A stretch of 6,287 bases of DNA from an uncultured Bdellovibrionales bacterium (GTDB lineage: Bacteria > Bdellovibrionota > Bdellovibrionia > Bdellovibrionales > JAMPXM01): the NCBI GenBank assembly GCA_937927435.1, contig CALBDW010000078.1:1-6287 (forward strand), given 5' to 3'. Below are positions 1 through 5,022 of this stretch, piece after piece. How positions within the stretch are numbered: the stretch's first letter is position 1; each line of letters starts with the position of its first letter. The notes under the pieces were generated by a model. The model searched no databases. It saw only the letters and a list, made by a program, of their open reading frames with translations, and was not told the DNA's origin. Position numbers and translations under genes: made by a program.

Positions 1-1
1 C

Positions 2-1483
2 GGCGAACGAGCGCCCGTTTCCGAGATTCGTTTGCAGCCGGGCGCCCACGTGCATCTGATGGGTATTTGCGGTACCGCCATGGCCTCTCTCGCGGGGCTT
101 TTAAAAGATCGGGGATTCAAAGTTACGGGATCGGACCAAAACGTTTATCCTCCGATGTCGACACAGCTTGAGCGGATCGGCATTGCTATTATGGAAGGCT
201 ACAAACGGGAAAACCTCGCTGTTGGGACTGAAAACGAGCCCGATCTCGTCATCGTAGGAAACGTTATCAGCCGTCAGTATGAAGAAGCGCAGGCTCTTCT
301 CGAGAGTTCGATTCCTTTCACGAGTTTGCCGGCGGCGATGGGGCAGCTCGTGATAGCGGACCGTCATTCGATCGTCGTGGCGGGAACGCACGGCAAAACC
401 ACGACGACATCGTTGTGCGCCTGGATTGCGGACCGGCTGGGACTCGACCCCGGTTTTCTCATCGGCGGTATACCGAAGAATTTCGATGTTTCTTATCGCG
501 TCCCGACGGGCGATTGGTTCGTGATCGAAGGGGACGAGTACGATACGGCTTTCTTTGACAAAGTTCCGAAGTTCACTCACTACCGTCCGCGGTCCGCGAT
601 TCTTACGAGTGTCGAATTCGATCATGCCGACATTTACAAAGATCTCGCGGATGTCAAATCGGCTTTTCTGCGGTTACTGATGCTTCTTCCGGAAAACGGG
701 CTATTGGTGACGAACGCGGAAGACGAGAATATCGCCGATTTGATCTCCCGAGCGAAAGCGGCGGGCTTTAAGGCCCGGCTCGTCACGTTCGGGATCGAAT
801 GTGGAGATTATGTCGCTCGGAATATCCGCTCGACCGAGACGGGTCTCGAGTTTGAGGTTCATCGTACGGTTGATGGAAGCAAGCCTCCCATGAAGGTCGC
901 CGTTCAGCTCTTGGGCGAATACAATGTCAAAAATGCGCTGGCCGCGTTCGCTCTCATGGAGACTCTTGGGTTTGAGGCGAAACAAATCGCCGACGCCATC
1001 GCGAGCTTTAAAGGAGTGAAGCGCCGCCAGGAGATCATCGGGCGGCCGAACAATATCACGGTGATTGAGGACTTCGCTCACCATCCGACGGCCGTTAAGC
1101 AGACCATCCACTCCGTTCAAATGCGGTACCCGCAAGCGCGCGTGTTCGCGGTCTTTGAGCCGCGGTCGGCCACCTCGCGCCGTAATGTTTTTCAAAAAGA
1201 CTACGCCGAGGCGTTGGGCGTGGGACATTCCGTCCTCGTCGCTCCTCCGTTCAACCAAAACAATATTCCTGAGGATCAACGGTTTTCATCGGATCAGTTG
1301 GTCTCTGATCTGCTCGCCAAAGGGGTTGATGCGCGTCTTTGCGTCACGGTTGATGAGATCGTGGGCGAACTTAAGCGGAGCGCGCGGCCGGGTGACGTGA
1401 TTCTCGTCATGAGTAATGGTGGATTTGGCGGAATCTACGAAAAACTTTTAAAAGAGCTCGAGCCGGCGGGCCGCGAAGGCTGA
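2..1483 (+). CDS. mpl: UDP-N-acetylmuramate:L-alanyl-gamma-D-glutamyl-meso-diaminopimelate ligase (murein peptide recycling), 5' end probably outside window
   Basis: This cytoplasmic ligase joins recycled murein tripeptide to UDP-MurNAc using ATP, returning it to peptidoglycan synthesis. Numbering from the TTG at 32 (483 residues), I see the N-terminal UDP-binding glycine motif GICGTAMASLAG (11-22), SDQNVYPPMSTQLE (34-47), the Mur-ligase P-loop GTHGKTTTTSL (118-128), EGDEYDTAFFDK (166-177), which separates Mpl from MurC, SVEFDHADIY (193-202), DFAHHPT (347-353) and EPRSATSRRN (376-385). The three-domain Mur ligase order is complete and the length is slightly above the roughly 457 residues of E. 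coli Mpl. The frame stays open to the left edge (readable as GERAPVSEIR before the TTG), and no ATG or GTG and no good ribosome binding site precedes 32, so translation probably starts upstream of the window. TTG 32 is the fallback start. No clear terminator follows the stop. MurC is the main alternative but fits less well. Confidence 0.95.
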   Translation, partial: GERAPVSEIRLQPGAHVHLMGICGTAMASLAGLLKDRGFKVTGSDQNVYPPMSTQLERIGIAIMEGYKRENLAVGTENEPDLVIVGNVISRQYEEAQALLESSIPFTSLPAAMGQLVIADRHSIVVAGTHGKTTTTSLCAWIADRLGLDPGFLIGGIPKNFDVSYRVPTGDWFVIEGDEYDTAFFDKVPKFTHYRPRSAILTSVEFDHADIYKDLADVKSAFLRLLMLLPENGLLVTNAEDENIADLISRAKAAGFKARLVTFGIECGDYVARNIRSTETGLEFEVHRTVDGSKPPMKVAVQLLGEYNVKNALAAFALMETLGFEAKQIADAIASFKGVKRRQEIIGRPNNITVIEDFAHHPTAVKQTIHSVQMRYPQARVFAVFEPRSATSRRNVFQKDYAEALGVGHSVLVAPPFNQNNIPEDQRFSSDQLVSDLLAKGVDARLCVTVDEIVGELKRSARPGDVILVMSNGGFGGIYEKLLKELEPAGREG

Positions 1484-1583
1484 AGTGAGCACCGATATGC
1501 CAAAATAAAAACTGTTTGTGAATTGGTCTGCATTATTCCAGTTCCCTCTTGCGAGAGTCTTCGGGATCTTCTAGGGTTTCGAA

Positions 1584-1643
1584 GGCTTCGGCTCAAAAGG
1601 GTCTGCGCTGGAATGTCACGATGAGAGCCAGCGTTTCGAAGCC
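1584..1643 (+). promoter_or_regulatory. Possible structured leader upstream of the lipoprotein gene
   Basis: Two nested complementary pairs are visible: an outer 7-bp stem GGCTTCG (1584-1590) with CGAAGCC (1637-1643), and an inner 6-bp stem CGCTGG (1606-1611) with CCAGCG (1628-1633) closing a 16-base loop. The two stems are separated by 15 bases on the left and 3 on the right, so the fold is asymmetric. A 9-base direct repeat GTTTCGAAG (1576-1584 and 1633-1641) overlaps it. It ends about 14 bases before the ribosome binding site, so it could sit in the mRNA leader. I see no convincing promoter in the gap 1484-1583, so whether this stretch is transcribed from its own promoter or by readthrough from mpl is unknown. 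No known riboswitch class is recognised. Confidence 0.25.
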
Positions 1644-1656
1644 GACAAAGAAAAAG

Positions 1657-1666
1657 AGGGAGAGGA
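1657..1666 (+). promoter_or_regulatory. Ribosome binding site deciding the lipoprotein start
   Basis: The purine run AGGGAGAGGA lies just before ATG 1669. It favours that start over the in-frame ATG at 1621 and the in-frame TTG at 1549, neither of which has a comparable site. The resulting protein begins with a textbook lipoprotein signal peptide. Confidence 0.6.
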
Positions 1667-1668
1667 AG

Positions 1669-2148
1669 ATGAAACTCTTTTCTGCAGTCACTTTGATCGG
1701 TTTGTGTTTGGCTCTGGCCGGATGCGGCTCTTCTGGCGGAGGCGATGGTGGCGCTACGCCTGCGGCAAGACCGGGGAATAGCGGCGGAACGAATAGCGGC
1801 GGCACAACGACGAATCCAGTCGGTGAGCCGGGCCCCGAAGGGTCTTACGCCTGCTACATGGTTCATCGAGTGGCCGGACGACAAGTTACGACCTGTGCTG
1901 AAACGGAAGCCGGTGTGATTCCGCAGGACGAGGCGCGCCGCATTTGCACGAGCATGAGAACACCGACGGTGGACGTGGTTTGGAACGACCGCGGTTGCTC
2001 GCCTGAAAATCACATCGGGACTTGCATCGGAACGGCTCCAGAAGGCGGAGTCACCATTAAAGTCCGCTATTATGATATTTCTGAAGAGGAAGCACGCCAG
2101 GCCTGCTTGGGTCAGAACCCGCAGAACCAATTCACGACCGAGTATTGA
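1669..2148 (+). CDS. Small cysteine-rich lipoprotein, function unknown
   Basis: I do not recognise a named family. The 159-residue product starts MKLFSAVTLIGLCLALAGC, a type II (lipoprotein) signal peptide with a Lys n-region, a hydrophobic core and lipobox LAGC, so Cys19 should be lipidated. Residue +2 is Gly, not Asp, which by the E. coli Lol rule would favour the outer membrane. Residues 20-57 are a Gly/Ser/Thr/Pro linker with a duplicated NSGGT. Residues 60-157 form a small domain with six cysteines (62, 76, 93, 110, 119, 146), presumably disulfide-bonded in the periplasm. It looks like two copies of one module: both halves contain EARxxC (88-93 and 141-146) and a preceding first Cys (62 and 119). 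The second copy lacks the other two cysteines. The start at 1669 is set by the ribosome binding site and signal peptide. The gene is followed by a strong terminator and appears to be monocistronic or the end of an mpl readthrough transcript. No function should be assigned from sequence alone. Confidence 0.85.
   Translation: MKLFSAVTLIGLCLALAGCGSSGGGDGGATPAARPGNSGGTNSGGTTTNPVGEPGPEGSYACYMVHRVAGRQVTTCAETEAGVIPQDEARRICTSMRTPTVDVVWNDRGCSPENHIGTCIGTAPEGGVTIKVRYYDISEEEARQACLGQNPQNQFTTEY
1777..1806 (+). repeat. Two-copy 15-base tandem repeat in the lipoprotein linker
   Basis: AATAGCGGCGGAACG (1777-1791) is followed directly by AATAGCGGCGGCACA (1792-1806), 12 of 15 bases alike. It encodes NSGGT twice in the low-complexity linker between the lipid anchor and the cysteine domain. 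Such in-frame repeats can change linker length by slippage, but only two copies are present. Confidence 0.7.
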
Positions 2149-2171
2149 TTCGATTCAAAAATATGGCGCTG

Positions 2172-2214
2172 ACCCCGTGGCGACGGATTTTAGAGAAGTC
2201 GTGACGGGGTTTTT
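2172..2214 (+). terminator. Rho-independent terminator of the lipoprotein gene
   Basis: ACCCCGT (2172-2178) pairs with ACGGGGT (2204-2210). Inside it, CGAC (2181-2184) pairs with GTCG (2198-2201) after a two-base internal mismatch, leaving a 13-base loop. A run of five T (2210-2214) follows at once. It lies 23 bases after the lipoprotein stop codon, the expected place, and separates that gene from the mutS region. Confidence 0.85.
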
Positions 2215-2227
2215 GTATATCCGCGCG

Positions 2228-2243
2228 TGAGCGACCGCGCTCA
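2228..2243. other. Small GC-rich hairpin
   Basis: TGAGCG (2228-2233) and CGCTCA (2238-2243) form a perfect 6-bp stem around the four-base loop ACCG. No T run follows, so it is not a terminator by itself. It may be a protein-binding palindrome, an RNA 3' structure downstream of the terminator, or chance in GC-rich sequence. Confidence 0.35.
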
Positions 2244-2310
2244 AGTTCGGTGCGCTGCATATTGTCGCGAAAATAAGCAGGCTGGGTGCTCTCTCTCGTG
2301 ATCCATTTAA

Positions 2311-2405
2311 AAACTGGCTCACAATCGTGGGGACGAACCGTTAATGATCAAAAAGTGACGCCATATCCGCTATTTAGCTCCATCACCAGGGAAGTGAGCC
2401 AGTTT
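2311..2405. repeat. 12-bp perfect inverted repeat with 71-base spacer upstream of mutS
   Basis: AAACTGGCTCAC (2311-2322) is the exact reverse complement of GTGAGCCAGTTT (2394-2405). Allowing two extra A bases on the left, the match extends outward to TTTAAA on both sides. The spacer is AT-richer, holds only weak internal stems such as TCGT/ACGA around GGGG (2325-2336), and has no ORF. A 12-base perfect match this close is unlikely by chance. It could be the stem of a structured mutS leader RNA, a paired regulator site, or the terminal repeats of a small non-autonomous element. No clean target-site duplication is visible. The right arm ends one base before the AAGGA ribosome binding site at 2407. 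Confidence 0.6.
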
Positions 2406-2406
2406 A

Positions 2407-2411
2407 AAGGA
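2407..2411 (+). promoter_or_regulatory. Shine-Dalgarno sequence of the mutS leader ORF
   Basis: AAGGA lies five bases before ATG 2417. It is the only good ribosome binding site in the mutS 5' region. It serves the short leader frame, not the mutS ATG at 2473, which is 62 bases beyond it. Confidence 0.5.
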
Positions 2412-2416
2412 AAGAG

Positions 2417-2482
2417 ATGCACCGAGTGGGGCAAGTTGACCGTCCTGCCTTGGACGCGGTAGCGCTTTGTCTATGGAATTAG
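2417..2482 (+). CDS. Possible 21-codon leader peptide overlapping the mutS start
   Basis: ATG 2417 opens a frame of 21 codons beginning MHRVGQVDRP and ending at TAG 2480-2482. It has a strong, correctly spaced Shine-Dalgarno sequence, and its last 10 bases overlap the start of mutS, which is in another frame. That arrangement is typical of translational coupling, where ribosomes ending the leader restart on mutS. The peptide has no run of a single amino acid that would suggest attenuation, no signal peptide and no recognised similarity. It could also be a chance ORF, or mutS could have a different effective start. The evidence is position and ribosome binding site only. Confidence 0.35.
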   Translation: MHRVGQVDRPALDAVALCLWN

Positions 2483-5022
2483 AAACCAGACCAAAGTCGC
2501 AATCGGCAGGGCTGGCGGCGGGCAAGATGACCCCGCTCATGGCTCAGTATTGGAGTGTAAAGTCCGCCCATGAGGACAAGATCGTGCTCTTCCGGATGGG
2601 GGACTTCTATGAAATGTTTCATCGAGATGCCGAGATTGCGGCGCCCGTATTGGGGATCGCGCTCACGGCGCGGAATAAGAAAACGGCGGATGAAACGCCG
2701 ATGTGCGGAGTTCCCTATCACTCGGTGGCGAACTCCATCAATAAGCTCCTGCAAAACGGGTTCAAGGTCGCCATCTGCGACCAAATCGAAGATCCGAAGC
2801 TGGCGAAAGGCATCGTCAAACGGGCGGTTACGCGCATCCTTTCTCCCGGCATGGTTTATGATCCTGAGACTCTCGAGGCCGGTCGCCCGAACTACTTGGC
2901 GAGCTTTGATGAGAGATCGGTGAGCTTTCTTGATGCGACGACGGGTGAGGCATTCTATTTCCTCGTCAAAGATCCTGCGCAGCGAGTTCGGTTGCTCGCG
3001 CATTTAATGCCGGTCGAGATCGTCATTCCGGAGCGTTTGCGTGTCGCCCTGGTTGATAACGAGACCCTGACGACGATTCACGAAGATATCGCTCCGAATT
3101 TCGCCGAATGGCCGGAAAGCGCGCGTCGTCTTCTTAGCTATGCCGTTCACATGCAGGGCGAGAAAGTCCTTGAGACCATCGCGCCTTTTGAGCGTCGTGA
3201 ACTTCTGGCGCGCATGGAGATCTCGGCCACAACTCTTCGCCACTTGGAAGTCTTCGAGACTTATCGGGGTGAAACACGTGGTTCTCTCATGCATGCCATC
3301 GATCGGACGAAAACCTCGGCAGGCTCCCGCCTCTTGCGCTCGTGGTTGCAGTTCCCGCTGGTGAACCAGGAGGCTATCGAGCGGCGTCACGAGCAGGTCG
3401 AAGCTTGGCGTTCGCGCCCCGAGGAATTGAAAGAACTGCGCTCGGTCCTTGGAGAAATGGGAGATATTCAAAGGCGCTTGTCGAAGCTGGCAAGTCCTGG
3501 TGTAAACCCGCGTGATCTCCAAGTCTTGGCGGAAAGCGTGAAGGCTGGACTTGAAGTATCGCGGCTGGCGTCGGATCGTGAATGGGATCCGGAGCTTATC
3601 GAAGCGGCGCGAAAAGTGGTCGCGGAAATCGAGGCGACCATCGATGATGAACCGCCGATTTCGCTCAAAAACGGTGGAGTCATCCGTCGCGGATTTAGCG
3701 CGGAACTTGATGAATTAATTGAGCTTTCCACGAACTCGCAGCAGTTGATTCTCAATCTTGAGGCGAAAGAGCGGGAACTTACGGGCATTCCGTCCTTAAA
3801 GATCCGCTTTAACAACGTCTTTGGTTACTACATTGAGATCACCAATACGCATAAAGATAAGGTTCCGAAGGATCGGTACGAACGGAAGCAAACGCTCGCC
3901 AACGCGGAACGGTATCTCACGCCGGAGCTGGCGGAATTGGAGTCGAAAGTTCTGACAGCCCAGGCGAAGCGGGTGGAGCTTGAAACTTCGATCTTCGAAG
4001 CGCTTGTTGAACGGTGCTTACGCGAAGGACAAAAGCTTCTGAAGCTTGCGGCTCTTTGGGCTGAAATCGATGTCGTCTCGGCTTTCGCCTGGCTTGCGAT
4101 CGAGCGCGATTATTGTCGGCCGAAACTCGTGCCGAAGGGGAGCTTGCGCTTAAGAGGCAGTCGCCATCCGGTTATCGAGCAGTCGCTCGCCCTGCCTTTT
4201 GTCGCGAACGATATCGAACTCAGTCGCGGGGGTTGTCTCTTGCTCACCGGTCCGAACATGGCGGGTAAGAGTACGCTCATGCGGCAAGTGGCGATCGGGG
4301 CGCTTTTGGCGCAGGCGGGTTGTTATGTCCCGGCTCGCGAGGCGGAGCTCCCGATATTTGATCGTATCTTCACGCGAATCGGTGCGAGCGATTCGCTTTC
4401 GGAAGGTCTTTCGACCTTCATGGTTGAGATGAAGGAAACGGCCGAAATCCTTGAAAAAGCGACAGAAGATTCGCTTGTGATTTTGGATGAGATCGGTCGC
4501 GGCACGAGTACCTATGACGGGTTGAGCTTGGCGCAAGCGATTCTCGAGTTTCTCGTCGAAAACCGGAAGTCGATGACCCTCTTCGCGACTCATTATCATG
4601 AGCTCACCGAACTTGCGACGCATTACGCGCAACTTGAATGCGCGCACATGCGGATTCATGAGTCGGGTGGAGAAGTGACGTTCCTGCATCAGCTTGCCAA
4701 AGGTCCGGCGAACAAATCATACGGTCTGCATGTTGCGAAACTGGCCGGCGTGCCGGCCGCGGTCGTGCGCCGGGCTTCGTCGATCTTAAAGCGCTTGGAA
4801 GGTGATCGTGTGGTCGACACGCGGCAGATGACTCTTCTCAGTGTCTTGGATCGGCAAGCCGATGAGGCGTCCGAGCAGGACGATTTCGCTTCAAGGGAAG
4901 CGGAAACAGTTCCGCCGCAACTGAAGGAAATCCAAGAGGAATTGAAAGCGCTGGATCTGGCTCGGCTCACGCCTCTTGAGGCGCTCAATAAACTGGCAAA
5001 ATGGCAACAAAGTCTTTCTTGA
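2473..5022 (+). CDS. mutS: DNA mismatch repair protein MutS
   Basis: MutS is the dimeric ATPase that recognises mispaired and looped bases and recruits MutL. From ATG 2473 the product has 849 residues, close to the 853 of E. coli. The mismatch-recognition domain carries RMGDFYEMF with the Phe-x-Glu pair at F45 and E47. The connector, lever and clamp domains follow (NNVFGYYIE at 447-455). The ATPase domain has Walker A GPNMAGKST (593-601), Walker B with DEIGRGTST (672-680) and FATHYH (704-709). QMTLL (785-789) matches the E. coli sliding-clamp-binding motif position, and the C-terminal LTPLEALNKL is the usual MutS end. All key residues are present, so it should be active MutS1, not MutS2. A TTG at 2467 is in frame, but ATG 2473 is the natural choice. 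There is no clear Shine-Dalgarno sequence before it, and a leader ORF overlaps it. Its 3' end overlaps glnD by 22 bases. Confidence 0.98.
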   Translation: MELETRPKSQSAGLAAGKMTPLMAQYWSVKSAHEDKIVLFRMGDFYEMFHRDAEIAAPVLGIALTARNKKTADETPMCGVPYHSVANSINKLLQNGFKVAICDQIEDPKLAKGIVKRAVTRILSPGMVYDPETLEAGRPNYLASFDERSVSFLDATTGEAFYFLVKDPAQRVRLLAHLMPVEIVIPERLRVALVDNETLTTIHEDIAPNFAEWPESARRLLSYAVHMQGEKVLETIAPFERRELLARMEISATTLRHLEVFETYRGETRGSLMHAIDRTKTSAGSRLLRSWLQFPLVNQEAIERRHEQVEAWRSRPEELKELRSVLGEMGDIQRRLSKLASPGVNPRDLQVLAESVKAGLEVSRLASDREWDPELIEAARKVVAEIEATIDDEPPISLKNGGVIRRGFSAELDELIELSTNSQQLILNLEAKERELTGIPSLKIRFNNVFGYYIEITNTHKDKVPKDRYERKQTLANAERYLTPELAELESKVLTAQAKRVELETSIFEALVERCLREGQKLLKLAALWAEIDVVSAFAWLAIERDYCRPKLVPKGSLRLRGSRHPVIEQSLALPFVANDIELSRGGCLLLTGPNMAGKSTLMRQVAIGALLAQAGCYVPAREAELPIFDRIFTRIGASDSLSEGLSTFMVEMKETAEILEKATEDSLVILDEIGRGTSTYDGLSLAQAILEFLVENRKSMTLFATHYHELTELATHYAQLECAHMRIHESGGEVTFLHQLAKGPANKSYGLHVAKLAGVPAAVVRRASSILKRLEGDRVVDTRQMTLLSVLDRQADEASEQDDFASREAETVPPQLKEIQEELKALDLARLTPLEALNKLAKWQQSLS

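Larger units (their letters stand above)
2217..2416. other. Non-coding stretch between terminator and mutS leader
   Basis: The gap from the lipoprotein stop to the mutS ATG is 324 bases. After the terminator, this part holds no ORF with a plausible start and ribosome binding site on either strand, and no tRNA-like or known RNA shape. It does hold the small hairpin at 2228-2243 and the long-spaced inverted repeat at 2311-2405. The mutS promoter is presumably here, but no pair of -35/-10 boxes close to the sigma-70 consensus stands out. The best spaced pair, TTAATG (2341) and TATCCG (2364), matches only three of six bases at each box. Confidence 0.6.

Noticed and set aside
701..1279. Long minus-strand open frame inside mpl
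   Set aside because: It is a shadow of a well-conserved gene. The same applies to the minus-strand frames inside mutS (2479-3003, 3004-3522, 4150-4689) and glnD (5055-5651, 5871-6206).
1484..1583. Promoter for the lipoprotein or terminator for mpl
   Set aside because: The CATTAT at 1531-1536 resembles a -10 box but has no -35 partner at proper spacing. The CTCT/AGAG hairpin around 1547-1558 is only four base pairs and is not followed by a T run.
1549..1668. Upstream extension of the lipoprotein from TTG 1549 or ATG 1621
   Set aside because: Both would put a long, basic, non-hydrophobic stretch before an otherwise perfect lipoprotein signal peptide, and neither has a good ribosome binding site.
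1435..2130. 231-codon minus-strand open frame over the lipoprotein gene
   Set aside because: It runs opposite to a gene with a clear signal peptide, ribosome binding site and terminator. Its translation is Arg/Ser-rich without recognisable motifs, as expected of an antisense shadow in GC-rich coding DNA.
2341..2369. Possible sigma-70 promoter TTAATG, 17 bases, TATCCG before mutS
   Set aside because: Spacing is right, but only three of six bases match at each box, so it is not better than chance.
2311..2405. Calling the inverted repeat an insertion sequence or MITE outright
   Set aside because: There is no transposase, no clean target-site duplication, and only one copy in the window, so a mobile origin is only one of several options.
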